Origin: Ceratobasidium sp. AG-K | Lineage: Eukaryota; Basidiomycota; Agaricomycetes; Cantharellales; Ceratobasidiaceae | Length of the DNA stretch: 64,000 nucleotides | Assembly (NCBI GenBank): GCA_037039685.1 | Contig: JAWNGF010000006.1 | Coordinates: 1-64,000 of the forward strand | Direction: 5' to 3' | Shown: positions 11,917-23,890 of the stretch, piece by piece | Layout: each line of letters begins with the position of its first letter | Position numbering within the stretch: position 1 is the first letter of the stretch | Position numbers and translations under genes: made by a program | Notes under the pieces: model-generated | Database searches by the model: none | What the model was told of the DNA's origin: nothing | The model's input: only the letters and a program-made list of their open reading frames with translations

Positions 11917-13362
11917 ATGGTTGCCTTCAATCGTTTTATCGCTGCTGCTTTTGCTCTCTTTGCTGCTTCCAGCACTTTTGCCATGCCACTCGGCAACGCC
12001 ACTCTTGCTGCCCGCGCTGCTGGTGACCTTGTTTGCGGTGCCGACCATGCTCCTCTCGCTGGTCTGGCTACTGCCGACGAGACTCGCCTTCAGTTGACCA
12101 ATGCCGCCGTGGTCGCCCCGGCCAACCGTATCGTCAAGGTTTATTGGTGAGCCGATCCCGTATTCGCTCTCCTGTTTTGTATTTACATCTCCAATTTAGG
12201 AACGTGATCTACAAGGACACTAGTGCGTACTATGGTTGCAAGGGTTTGACATCGGCTGACTCGGTTATCCTGTTCTGTCAGCTTTTGCTGGAGGATACCT
12301 TACAGCTGCCCAAGTCAACACCGCGATGAATGCCCTCAACTCGCAATTCGCCGGCTCCGGGATGACCTTCCAACGCGTTGGCCTCAAGTACACCAAGAAC
12401 GCCAACTGGTTCAACAACCTCGACAACCAGGGCGGAAAGTTAGTTTTAATCATAGGCTACCTTGTTCACCGCTGCTAATTAGTTTGCGGATATCAGCGCT
12501 CTTGCTACGGCAATGAAGAACCTGCTCCACCTCGGTACTGCCAAGGACCTCAACATTTACAGCGTTAGTTTGAGCATGTATCGACACTCTCACGTGTTAA
12601 GCGTAATCTATTCCTTAGGTCGGTTTCTCAGCTTCGTCTCTTGGAGGCTTTGCCACCTTCCCTTGGTAAGGGTTTCCTAAGTTTGGCGCATATATCCAAG
12701 CTGAGTATTTCGTCAGGTGGTATGCTGGCGCCCCTAAGCTTGACGGTGTCGTTTTCAAATGGAACACAATCCCCGGTGGTACCCTTGTGCGCTATTATTC
12801 TATATTCCCTTTTGCTACCTCTTACGTGACCCCTTGCATAGGCCAACTATAACCAGGGCAAGATTCTGACCCACGAGGTTGGACATTGGGTGCGTGCTTG
12901 GTCTTTATGTTTTAGCTAGTGTTGATGGCCTCTGGCGCACAGGCCGGCTTGTATCACACATTCCAAGGTGGATGTTCCGACGCCGCTGGTGATTATGTCT
13001 CCGAGTAAGTATTTTGCTTACCATTTGAAAGGACCCAGTTGAGTTGAATTATCTTAGTACCCCGGCCGAGGCAAGCCCCGCTACTGGATGCCCCGTAAAC
13101 CGCGACTCCTGCACTGCTTTGGCTGGCAAGGATCCTATCCGCAACCATATGGTGCGTCCTTACTACTACCTAACTAATCAATTCGACGAGCCTAACGCTG
13201 AAACCCCAGGACTACACATACGACACTTGCAAGTCTGGTCCTTTCACTCCCGGTAAGTATCTTGGACTGGCTCCTCGCCCAAACCTGACTGAGTTCTCCT
13301 TCGCGATCCTAGGCCAAATCGCTCGCATGAAGTCTGCAATGTCGATTTACCGTTCTACCTGA
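11917..13362 (+). CDS. Secreted extracellular metalloprotease, M43 (pappalysin-like) family
   Basis: A fungal secreted zinc metalloprotease. The start at 11917 gives a signal peptide (MVAFNRFIAAAFALFAASST, residues 1-20, cleaved near 22). A short prosegment precedes the catalytic domain, which is split by about eight small introns. The zinc site is HEVGHWAGLYH, assembled across an intron at about 12880-12945, matching HExxHxxGxxH of metzincins, followed by TFQGGCSDAAGD and DTPAEASPATGCP. The conserved Met-turn-like stretch near the end is RNHMDYTYDTCK, then FTPGQIARMKSAMS; the stop is at 13360-13362. Cysteines (CSD, GCP, DSC, DTC) fit the M43B disulphide pattern. A dead tandem copy follows at about 13950. 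Likely roles are nutrient acquisition or host tissue digestion (inference). Confidence 0.9.
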
Positions 13363-13949
13363 TGACGCAGTAATCGCGAAACATCTTCATTTTGGACTTG
13401 GGATTGTACTGGGCTTGCCGATGTCTGTCATTTCTGTTGTATGCTGTACCTAATTTGTCACCCTGTGGGATCGGCTTTCTGCCTATAAACGCGATATATA
13501 GCTATATATACCTGGTGTGGGCCGAACGGCGAGCAGCGGAAACGATGGCCAAGGTCAGAGTTGTGAAAATTATGTGCCTGCTCTAGTGCGGCTTGGCGGA
13601 CTTCGTAGACCTTGGAGCGTCAGACTGATATGGTATAGACTTCTATGGTACTGTCAACTTGAAGTCCAACACTTGAGCGAAGAACTCCGAACTAACTCAT
13701 GAAGGGCCCACTAAATGAATGGACGGCGCAGGGAACCGACCATATCAAGGTTTGTGTCCAGCACAGTATACAAGCATACATGTTCTCATAGCACCACCAG
13801 GAGCGAAAGGGTATTTTTCGCGCAGTAAAATCCGCCATGAACGCCGAGTGATTGCAGAACATCCACAACCAAACCAACTCAGGACCCAATATGTACGAAC
13901 GACGCCGATCGCGCTATATCGTTCTCTCCGACCTTTGTGCGTAAACGAG
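13363..13949. other. Intergenic between M43 gene and its dead copy
   Basis: No supported gene. It may include the decayed 5' exons of the duplicated protease, but I could not align them. Confidence 0.35.
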
Positions 13950-14617
13950 CTCGGAGTACCGTCTGGTGGTACACCGATGCTCCTCAGTTCGACGGTGTAG
14001 TATTCCGATGGAATAAAATCCTGGGTGACACGCTTCTATGCGAGGGCTTATTCTCTTTGGGCGGCTTAACTCTAGACAACTCTCAGCTCAACTACAGCTT
14101 CGGCAAAATCCTGACTCACGAGGTTGACCATTGGGTAGGTACTCGGCCTGTACCTTTAAGCTTCCACTGATATGCCCCAGGCACTCAGGCCGGTTTGTAT
14201 CACACATTCCAAGGTGAAGGGTCCAGGAACGCTGGCGATTCTGTCTCCCAGTAAGTAACCTGCATTAATTGCCATCTTAAATGGCCCGGTTGAGCTGAGT
14301 CTATTGGCGCCCCTGCCGAGGCGACTCCTCCTGCAGGATGTCCAGTTAATTGCGACTCTTGCTCCGGGCTGGGCTTGGTGGGCCAAAATCCTATCCGCAA
14401 CTACATGGTTCGTCCTAACGTTTATCTAACCAATTGATTTGGCTAACCTATCACTGAGAATCTAGGACTACACTTACGACACTTGCAAACCTGGTCCTTT
14501 CACCCCTGGTAAGTTTTCCTCTGCATGACTACCCATTCAAGGCTAGATTATCCTTCAAAATGTTTAGGCCAAATCACCGGCATGAAGTTTGAAATGTCAA
14601 TGTACCCCGCTAATTGA
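13950..14617 (+). pseudogene. Tandem pseudogene of the M43 metalloprotease
   Basis: The 3' half of the upstream protease is repeated here: WYTDAPQFDGVVFRWNKI (compare WYAGAPKLDGVVFKWNTI), then GKILTHEVDHW, QAGLYHTFQG, RNYMDYTYDTCKPGPFTPGQ and a stop at 14615-14617. Exon and intron positions are kept. The HEVGH site is changed to HEVDH, the zinc-site intron boundary is altered with extra bases before QAGLYHTF, the acidic linker exon is out of frame, and 5' exons with the signal peptide are not found. It is therefore a decayed tandem duplicate. Confidence is high for homology, good for non-function. Confidence 0.75.
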
Positions 14618-16238
14618 TGATGCGGTGCTTGCAAAACAGCCATATATCCAAGCGAGGAGCATGACTATTAGAGATGACTGTAAAAAGGAAATACTTTGAA
14701 ACGCAATTTTATCAACCTGCTTTGAGCGTACAAAGGAAATGAGGGCCACGAAGACTTACTCTACCCTCATTTTTTGTATGCGTATTCCAACCAAGGCAGG
14801 GTTCAAACCAACTCTCCGGACGACCCTCCAAGCTAACAAAAGGGAATCGACCTCCTCGGGTTAACACGCGTATACCAAAGGCCAAGTGTTAAAATGAAGT
14901 ATTATTGGAAGCGAGCGCCCGCCACAGCTGAAGTTACACGATGGCACCCTAAGTTGAGTGACTAAAACCATACAAAGACCTTAGGAGTGGAACAGCCTCT
15001 CGCAGTGATTCAGAGGATGATGCCTCAGCGGGGAGGACAGGGCCAGATACAAGAGTATTGCCCACTTGTATGCGCGGCCTGCCCGTCGGCTAAGTTAGCA
15101 CGGACTGAAAGGACACAAAAAAGACTTACAGCATAGCGGGTGGTATTAATGGTGGTGACTCGACCACTGGGGCGCTCATAGGGGGCATAACGCAAAAAGT
15201 GATGCGCCTAAGGATTGAGTTGATTACAACGTTTAGTGGCCAGGGATATTCCTTATTAATGAGGAAACTTGGAGGCAACAGTTTGGTGGGCTGCTCCTGG
15301 TATCTTTATATTCGCGCTCAGTTCGAGCTCGCAGCACGGCATTCACCAGTGATGAGAGTGAATACTATTCCGACTTGGACTCTTCAGAGCTGGGGCTTGT
15401 ACGTGATCATTATTGTCATGACCTCAACGAGGTGGGTGTTCGCATATGAGCACGATTACGATCGGTACCGTTAGATAAAAACGTGCCGGATCCCAACAGC
15501 TGTGCGCCCGGTTTGGGAGGCTAGCGAATGGGGTTTCCTCGGAATCCTATCATTGGACAAGGCACTTCCTGAGCGCAGTACATTTAAACCAGTCCTTTGG
15601 GTCACTGTCAAGCTTGCGCCTTGGATTTGGGTTTGAACATCCTGCCTTTGAACTGGGTGTATCGGAAGGTTGAATGCACACTGGTCGTCGAATAGCGGTT
15701 CAGCCCATTAGCTACGACGGTAGATTGACTATACAGTTTACTGTAAACCCGGGTCCCACAGATAGGCGCGATGTACTCATATTACGGGCACCTCATAGTA
15801 GCCGGCGGATGCCTGTCGGGACTCTCCGAGCTTTTCATAAGCCGATTAGACCAACCTACTAAATTTGAGTAAGTGGGCTTCGGCAAAAAGTCCTACTCGT
15901 GAGAACTTCAATGACACAGGGACCCCTCTCGTTTGACTCAAGACTAGCAGATCAAGCGCTCAAGAACCATCACGAGCGATTAGTGAGAAAACGAATGCCG
16001 ATCTCACGAGCGCCTACGAACAATCACAAGCACTCGGGTGTATAGTGAGGGAGGTATCCGAATCCCAAACTCCCACAAGGCTTACGAGCCCAGTCATTTT
16101 TTGTTGAGCGGTTTCTTCAGTCTGTATATCGATCCATAGGATGCGAATCCTGAATCGCACTCATCATGTTTGCCCTCCATACTACTACATACTGCATGCG
16201 CATATAGTATTGCTTTTGATGCTTTACCACTATGGGCC

Positions 16239-16425
16239 CCAAAACTCCGCATTTTACGGAGTTTGATCCCAGTCCTTGGCAAAACACGGAGATAATCGCC
16301 GTATCCAGCATCGAGATCAAGGCACTCCAACGACCGCTGACCAAGATACGAGGTTTACCGCCGTGTTTTGCCAACAACACGGAGGAAACCTCCGCATAAA
16401 CCTCCGTATTTTACGGAGACTTGTG
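16239..16425. repeat. Cluster of short palindromes with CTCCG/CGGAG arms
   Basis: Three hairpin-forming elements are packed together: AAACTCCG/CGGAGTTT around 16240-16264, GGCAAAACACGG at about 16278 paired with CCGTGTTTTGCC at about 16361, and CTCCGTA-TTT-TACGGAG at about 16403-16420. The nested arrangement resembles the remains of a small inverted-repeat element. No coding frame accompanies it. Confidence 0.5.
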
Positions 16426-16799
16426 GTCCACGGTGTACGCAAGTCACACAGACTAGACATCACCTCCTTGAGCATTCCTTTCAATCACCTCAAGCTCCTG
16501 ATTGATCACCACCCGTTTCTATCGTCACGCAAGGGCTGTTTCTATTTATATCTCACCAGGTGGTTAGCACCCAGACAACCTCATGATTCTGGCTTCTGGA
16601 CGCAACACCAACAGATATCGAGAATCGCGAGCTGATTGGCGCGTAGCAATATGGAGATCGACGCGTCACATGGGTACTTACTGTAACTCCGGCGCGACTG
16701 ATTATCAACACAAACTTACGGAGCGAACCTATTGTGAAGATTGTAAAACCGAAACCATTACTTCCAGTCTCCCGAGGGCCAAGGCAGCGCACCAGCCCA

Positions 16800-17095
16800 C
16801 GGAACCACTGTGAAGCCTAATCGCGTTGAATTCTAGTCACATCGACACTGAGAACTCGTGACTCAAGTCGCTAGGCGTGTCCGCTTTCAGTGACTGATAC
16901 GCTGAAGATTATCTCTAGGAGTGACTGGGGGGCGAATGAGCTCCACAACCTATTCAAATTTCCCTTTTGTGGTATTGAAGACTGTGAACCATGCGCAAGG
17001 TGACTGAAAAATGATGCAATCCATCGCTGAAAGCGGCCATTTTCGGTTCAGCGCGTTTGCTAATGTTTTTCAGTCACCTGAGACCCCCCAGTGCG
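16800..17095. repeat. Dispersed repeat, copy 1 (inverted copy at about 23620-23890)
   Basis: The reverse complement of this stretch matches 23620-23890: both contain GAACCGAAAATGGC, ATCATTTTTCAGTCAC, GGGAAATTTGAATAGG, GAGTCACTCCT or CAGTCACTCCT, and GAAAGCGGACACG in the same order. At 17000-17093 this copy also shows short inverted ends (GGTGACTGAAAAA ... TTTTTCAGTCACC), suggestive of a small MITE-like unit. No coding potential is visible. Confidence 0.6.
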
Positions 17096-17699
17096 AACGC
17101 AACGGTAAAGTATCACATAGGTTTTGACCTCACGTTTTGACGCAACACTGCTAGTGTAATGAAAGTTGATCGGGGCTAGGCACGTAAGGACTTTGACTAA
17201 AACTTGCGCGTTACGCATTCAAACCATCTAATTAAACAGAAATTATGATAATTGACAATAACCGCATAACGGATATTCGACCTGTAACCTCTTAGGTACT
17301 GTAACGGCACGATTAATGTAATGATTATCTAACCCGTATGCGCGCGAGCGCGGCAGGCGCCGCGCGTGACCGTCTCGTTCGTGTATGTGAATGTATGGAC
17401 CCGGGCACCTTTATAGGCCCGGTCCCCCGTTTCTTGCCCCTCGGTCTTCGATACTACCTATCAATTATCTGTGTTAAGGTTTGTCATTATCACCACGGCG
17501 ACTTCGTCGCCGCTCAAGTCTATATACATTGGTTGAAAGATCGAGGACCTTACAGGTACTTTCAACGATTACGTGACCTGTCCAATCACCGCGTCGATTC
17601 GCAAGCACAACTTGAAGAGTGAGAAGCCCTCTGGCTCGACGGCTAGCATCGAGGCGCGATAAGCAAGTCAATTACATGTCCAAATATTACTTGGATCCA

Positions 17700-17870
17700 A
17701 GCCTCCTACTGGCCACTTGTGGTGATGGAACGATTCCGCCTTTAAGCAATATATTGGTAGGAAAATCAGGGTCTGGTAAAATCGTTCCTACAAGTAGCAG
17801 GAGGTCCACAAACCGGTCAAATCAGTATCTTCAAGATCGAACTACTGTAACGTCGTGTTGACAGAAATCT
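17700..17870 (+). pseudogene. Possible fragment of an ABC-transporter nucleotide-binding domain
   Basis: A short frame contains LVGKSGSGK (Walker A-like, about 17755-17780), and about 40 nt downstream a shifted frame reads PQTGQISIFKIE, resembling the G-x-I-x-I-D-G block that follows Walker A in ABC ATPases. The two pieces are in different frames and nothing else of the domain is found, so this would be a relic. Chance similarity cannot be excluded. Confidence 0.25.
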
Positions 17871-18296
17871 AGGCATTGCCCCTCTTGGGGGAACATCGCG
17901 CCCCCACTTGTTCTCGCTGCCCTTAAGTCATCGGTCTGAATAGGTGCGTAGTATCCCATAAAACGTATCTGCAAGGATAATGTCCGGCCTAGTCCCCCTA
18001 AGAGGGGGGAGAGCTGTATTCACCCCATTGACACCGCTCCTTTGTCACAGTACAGCTCGTAAATCGCTTACTTACCCTCTGCCTATAGATATATCTGGCA
18101 TCATATTTACGCCCGTTCACATTCTAGATGCCAGTTGATAAAGGATGTTAAGATTCATGCGTGTATTAAACCTCGAGGGAGAAACAGGACTAGCCAGGAG
18201 GATAGTTAGGTGTGGGCCATCCACCAATATCACTGAAATTCTCTCTGTGTACATAAGCTGCATTCCCAGGAGAGGCAGAACGTAAACCACAAGTTG
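17871..18296. other. Intergenic 3' of the kinase-TPR gene
   Basis: No supported gene; it contains short C/G tracts such as CCCCCTAAGAGGGGGG (17995-18010), a small hairpin. It presumably holds the 3' UTR of the minus-strand gene ending at 18297. Confidence 0.35.
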
Positions 18297-21017
18297 CTAC
18301 GAATCGGCCACTATTTTTAAGTTATCAGCTTGGCTAATAAGCGATCGTGACTCGAGATATCGATTCTGCGCCTGATATATACCCGCAAGGTTAAGCATGC
18401 TATTGATAGTGTCAGGGTGATCTTTTCCAAGAATCCGCTTCCGAGCGGCTAGCACTTCGACTCCCAGCGATTCCGCCTTCGCTAGATAGCCTTGTCTGCG
18501 GTATGTAATTGCTAGGTTATGCATGCTCCATAGCGTGTCAATATTGTCCGCTCCGAGCACTCGCTTGCGGGCGGCCACTACTTCGACCCCGAGTGCCTCC
18601 GCCTCTGCATATTGATATTGCTTTTCGTAAACAAGCGCCAGATTATGCACGCTCTGCAACGTTTCGATATTATCGCTTCCGAGAACCTCCTTTCGGGCAG
18701 CTACTACTTCGATTCCCAGTGAGACTGCCTCCGTCAGTCGACCTTGCTCCTGGTATGTGAGCGCTAGATTATGCAGGCTCCATAGTGTATCGGGATGCCG
18801 TGCTCCGAGCACTCGCTTCCGGGAAGCCACTAGTTCGAGCCCCAGCGACGCAGCCTCTGCTAGTTGACCTTGTCGATAGCGTGCAAATGCTAGGTTATGC
18901 AAGCTCCAAAGTGTATCAGAATGCTCTGCCCCAAGCACTCGCTTCCGGAAAGCCAGTGCCTCGACCCCTAGCACCTCCGCTTCTGCCAATCGACCCTGTT
19001 CCTGGTATGCAACCGCTAGGCAATTCATACTCTGTAGTGTATCAGGATGATCCACTCCGAGCACTCGCTTCCGGGCAGCTACTAATTCCACCCCAAGAGA
19101 CTCTGCTTCTGTGAGCCGACCTTGCTTCAGGTATGTGGTTGCTAGGCAATGTACACCCTGCAGCGTGTTCGGATGATCTGTTCCGAGCACTTCCTTCCAG
19201 GCGGCCACTACTTTGACCCACAATGACTCTGCCTCCGCTAGCCGGCCTCTCTCAAAATCTGCGGCTGCTTGGTGATACATGTTCTCTAGCTTGCCGGGGT
19301 GGTCTTCTTCGGGCTCTCGGTTCCGAACAGCCAGAACTCCAGCATCAGGTGACACTGATTTTCCTAGCTGGGCTTGTCCAAAGTGCTTTTCCGCCGAGCC
19401 TGGAAAACTCTGGGATTTTCTCCTATGGTCTCCGGAGAGATAATCTGACAGAGTTGCGCTACTTATTTCCGGCTTGGGAGTCGCTGATTCTTTCATCTGG
19501 ATATAGTTGGTCCGGATAGGCGACCCCGCCTAAGGTCAATATACACGTAAACCTTCCTGAGAACCGTCAAGTACGTACCCGGGAGTTGTTACAACCAGTG
19601 TTGTCCAGCTCCTTTGCTTTGACGCAAATTTGGGTATATGCGTCGCCAATCAGCTTTTCGATGTGCGTAATATTCGGCCTCTCGGTCTGTTTCCATGCCC
19701 AACAGCGCTGTAGGATCTCCCATATCTCATCGGTCACGCCGGCTGCTGGCCGTGCAGGCGTTTGCCGTTTAAGTGCGACCAAGGTCAGAACCTTCCGTTC
19801 GCCAAATTCCTCAAAGGGAACTTTGCCTGTCAGTGTCTCCTGTAACAAAAGCATGAGCAACTAGACCTGATTAAATATCAAGAGCGCGTTTACATACAAG
19901 CACCGTCTAGTATAATAGGGTGATTAGAAACAAAGTAACATAAAGCGTCTATGGACATACCATTCCATACGCATACACATCCGATTCCTTAGTCACTTGT
20001 GGGTCATCATCTCCGTCCAGGAGTTCAGGTGCCTAGTAGAACTCATCAGCAGAGCCCAACAAGCTGATATAACTTCATACCGCCCATCGAACCGAGAGAC
20101 TTGAGCTTGTGGTGTTTGTAAACTTGAGTGTAAGGTCCTTGAGCTGGGAATTCCCAAAGTCGGCAATCATTGCTACACCGTCGCGAGATACCATCACATT
20201 TGCCTGGTGGGTGGATAATGTATAGAACGATAGTGTCACAAACTTCGAAGACTGAAGCGATGGCAGAAGCGTCTTACAGCTTTCAAATCGCCGTGAACCT
20301 GTGCACCAAATGGTTCAATCAATCCGCAATGCCTCGCTGTTTGCTAATTCGCTTACCATATCATTTCCATGGATATGCGACAGTCCCGAGCATATACCCA
20401 CACACTTGTAAACTTCAGTGTCAAGCCTAAATGTAGACAAGTAAATTACTCACGAGTCCAATTCGATCTACACCAACGTTTAGACTGATATATGCCATCA
20501 GACTCCCGTGCTCCATCCACTCAGATATCATAGACAGGTGCCCTCTGAACATGGCAAGTCCCATCAGTGGCAATATATTTGGGTGTTTCAGTTTCGACCA
20601 GTGATATAACTCCCTGGCTGCACGCTACTCTCAGTCGCAAATTATCAGCGAGTTCAAACGATATCAGCACAACGACGCCGGTCCGACCTTGAGGATCTTC
20701 TCTTTCTCATTATCCTTCCCAGGTTTGTCGTATAGCCTCAGAGATTTGATAGCGATCTTGTCGCCACGATTTGTGCTTCCTTGATAAACATCGCAAAACC
20801 CCCCTCCAGCCAATGGTAAGTTGCTGCATGCTGCCAAGTCTATATTTGTCGTAAGGTCTGAGCAACCACGCCGAGCAAGAGCACCAATTATAGCTATTCC
20901 CGACTATATATCCAATAATCAGCTTGCATGAAGATAAAGCAAATGCAGATGGCCACTCACCGTTGCACTACTGATCAAGTCTTGATCGGTTTCAGGAACT
21001 GAGGCCTCCCCATTCAT
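18297..21017 (-). CDS. Protein kinase fused to kinesin-light-chain-like TPR repeats
   Basis: One spliced gene encodes a kinase domain followed by TPRs. It starts with MNGEASVPETDQD (ATG 21015-21017). The glycine loop is LAGGGFCDVYQG, the Lys strand KIAIKSL, then ELYHWSKLKHPNILPLMGL. The catalytic loop reads VHGDLKA-NVMVS (HGD instead of HRD, split by an intron), the metal-binding motif is ADFGNSQL, then APELLDGDD with KESDVYAYGM, and LTGKVPFEEF...RCWAWKQTERPNI ends the domain. A canonical intron (19497-19578) then joins MKESATPKPE..., so the TPR region is in frame with the kinase. About eight 42-residue repeats follow, each like LAAARKRVLGxDHPDTLxS, of the TPR_12 kinesin-light-chain type; the last exon ends at 18297. 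Such kinase-TPR proteins are expanded in some Agaricomycetes, where they resemble NLR/STAND-like signalling proteins (inference). Confidence 0.8.
18420..19270 (-). repeat. 126-bp coding tandem repeats (TPR units)
   Basis: About seven to eight units of 126 bp inside the kinase-TPR gene, each starting near GGTTATGCA or GATTATGCA and carrying CCGAGCACTCGCTTCCGGG-like sequence. The DNA similarity between units is high enough that unequal recombination could change the repeat number. Confidence 0.75.
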
Positions 21018-23225
21018 CTTTACTGGTGTATTCTCCAGCCGGGAAATTTGAAGTATGTCGAGTATATATAGGGTAGGTAACGTTGGGTCAGTGGGAGTGG
21101 TAAATTAGGGCCTTTAAGGTCGGGGTTCCAGCTGTGAGGGCGTACTGTTTAGCTAGTGATTTGTAACCTACGTGTATGTATGTTTCACTTTCGCAATTGA
21201 GAATCCTAGGTTTTGCTGGGCTTTGATATTTCGCAACTGGGTGGCTGGCTAGGGTTTATCATAAGCTAAACCAAGTGGCCACGAGGCACTCTCTCACGAC
21301 GACATAAGCATGCGCCAGTTGCCTTGGAATGCTGGCGCCTTATAAATGAGGTCCGATCAGGGTTAGACGGGAGCCGAACGGGTGTAATTTTGAGCTTGGG
21401 AGTTCGAGACCTATGGATTCGAATTGGCATTGCCTAGGAATGCCAGCCCGTCATCTTTCCACCGCCAACAACGTCTGTCAATTTCCGATTTGTGCTATTT
21501 GAATATTGAGCTTGTACGGTATTCCTACGTCCCTACAAGTTCAATCAGACCCAATCAAATGTACCACTTAGGCTCCGGTGGATACGACCGTGTATATTTT
21601 CAAAGGGTTAGTAACATGAGATGGAGTGTGCATAGAGTCGTCAGGAACCAGTGGTTCAGGGGATCCCGTGCGCAGCGCATGTATAGGGGTCTGGGGCACC
21701 GAGACGTGATCGGACTCGCAGGTCGGGTGGCCAAACCTCACGACCATGGAAATAAGGACAAGCAGAGTGGGTAATAAGACTGAGGAAAGGGTGGCTGCGA
21801 TATGAATGTGCTGTGTTGTGAGGCAATTTTCCGAGGATGAAAGCGAGGGCTGGTGGGTGGGACTCAACAAAATAAAGGCGCGCCGGTGTGCAAGCGCGCA
21901 AATATCGTGGTCCGGTTTTTACACACTCGACCACGTGACATAATGTGTACTGTGCTGGTTGGACCCTTCGCTGGTCAGTCTCGCAGCCCTGCTCATCCCA
22001 GGCAGAAACATTGCAATGAAAGCGCGGAACCTTACCAAGCTGGAGACCAAGTCCTCTCAATTAGGAAATCTGCCCTTTGTTTGATTTGGAGTTTGGATGG
22101 GCAAACAAGGGTTCGAGAACATTTTGGTGGACGAGGGGGTCAATCCGCGCGGCAAGTGAGAGCATCGCATCAATGTACTTTGATGTACTTTGATTTCATT
22201 TAGTAGGCTAATATTGCTCCTCTATTCTTCAGAAAGAACCGCTATTTGAAATGACCCTGAGACTAAGCTCCCTATGCCGCCGGCGAGGCGTGCTTGTGTT
22301 TACGCTCCAGCGGGGGCTCAAATACGCTGTGAAAAGCGTGGATATGCACTCCAACTCCCAAACCTTTCGCATAAAGTCCGCGATTTTTGCATACCCCGCT
22401 AGCTACAGACTCAGGGATCGAAGGTAACTATAAGGTACAATAAAACATGATTTCTCAACACCTGCAAGCATAGGGGTAGGAGGTACCCAGACTCATATGC
22501 AAGGCTCTTGCTAATCTGGGTACACATCCACACCATGGCTTATCTTCGGATTGCTCCTCTAGAATATTTTTGAGCTGGCGAAAGTGATACGAACCAGAAT
22601 GAATTAGCGCAAAGCAACCAAATGATCGGGGACTGAAGGGCGTCTTACTGTAAGCAAACATATGTGGTGGATACTATCAAGGATCAAGGGTTACCCTAAG
22701 CTGAATACCCGAAACCATACAAAGTCCTCAGGAGGGGAATAGTGGGCTGCCGGGGTGCAGGTGACTGTGGTGCAGCTGGCAAGGTGGAACCAAATATGGG
22801 AGTGTTGTCTGGTTGTATGCGTTGTCTGTGTTTGATAAAGTCAGCTCAGACACGGAAATAATAGGAGAGGCGTACACCATAGTAGACGGTGGTGGTGGCA
22901 GGGACTGTATCACTGAAACACTCAAAAGGGACATGGCGTGTGGGATGGCGCACTGGAAGGCTAGCTACAACACTGTCGACTGCAAGGCAGCTGCGAGCTG
23001 TGGGTAAAGAAGAGTTGTAGTTTGAGGTGCTGCTCTCGGTATTCTTATATTCTCCCTTGGAGCAAGGTAACAACTCTTATGATGAGCGTAAACGTTTTGC
23101 AAACTTGTCAAAGCAAGTGCATGTGCGTGATCATCATCACGCTACCTCCAATGTGGCGGGCTTAAAGTTTGGCTGTAAACGCGATAACAATTCACAGCAT
23201 TGAACACCATGAGCATGAATTGAAC

Positions 23226-23303
23226 AGGGTTCTGACAACCCCGGGACCAGTGGCTCCTGAATCCAGGGTTCTGACAACCCCGGGACCAGTGGCTCCTGAA
23301 TCT
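23226..23303. repeat. Tandem duplication of a 39-bp unit
   Basis: Two adjacent copies of a 39-bp unit starting AGGGTTCTGACAACCCCGGG, differing only at the last base. Such a fresh direct duplication suggests recent slippage or repair. Confidence 0.85.
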
Positions 23304-23619
23304 GAGCCCTCATGTCCAACTCCAGAATTGATTCATGGAACGTCATTGAGATCTGTTTGATGTGCAGTAGTTCAACCTAGTGTAGCTACAACAACTGATT
23401 ACATTGGTTTTGAGCGCGAGCCGCGCAGGATAATGACCACGTGAAATGTCAAATTTAGTCACTGAATGCCTGTTAAAGTTCTCAGGGCTTGGACCTAGTT
23501 AAGTTAAGCAACCCATCAAACTGGCCAATGACCCGGGATATTTCCGCCTGTCAACCCACAATATAGTAATCACAAATGACGACAGGTCAGAACGCTTTCT
23601 TTTTGTCTGGCTAGGTTCT

Positions 23620-23890
23620 GTATCAGCAAATGCACTGAACCGAAAATGGCTGCTTTCAGTGATGAATTACATCATTTTTCAGTCACTTTGCGCTTGGTTT
23701 GCAGTCATCAGTACCATAAAGGGGAAATTTGAATAGGCTGTGGGGCTAATTTCCCCCGAGTCACTCCTGAAGATAATCTTTAGCGCATCGGTCACCGAAA
23801 GCGGACACGTCTAGTGATGTAAGCCAGTGCTGATATGGCTAGAATTCAGCGGGCCTAGCCTCCACAGTATTTAGGCATTCAAATTCTCCA
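23620..23890. repeat. Dispersed repeat, copy 2 (inverted relative to about 16800-17095)
   Basis: This is the inverted partner of the repeat near 16.8-17.1 kb, with the same order of blocks (GAACCGAAAATGGC, ATCATTTTTCAGTCAC, GAAATTTGAATAGGC, GAAAGCGGACACG). The match continues into TAGAATTCA. I see no protein-coding frame. Confidence 0.6.

Larger units (their letters stand above)
14618..17699. other. Gene-poor region with decayed repeats
   Basis: About 3 kb without a supported gene; the open frames here are short and lack recognisable motifs. It includes a palindrome cluster (16239-16425), a dispersed repeat whose inverted copy lies near 23.7 kb (about 16800-17095), and a weakly conserved direct match between about 14945-15175 and 22690-22920. 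Confidence 0.5.

Noticed and set aside
17338..17420. GC-rich tract as a CpG-island-like promoter
   Set aside because: No gene starts nearby and the tract is short.
21424..22203. Overlapping 116- to 134-codon frames on both strands
   Set aside because: No domain, no splice structure and no codon pattern supporting a gene; treated as chance frames.
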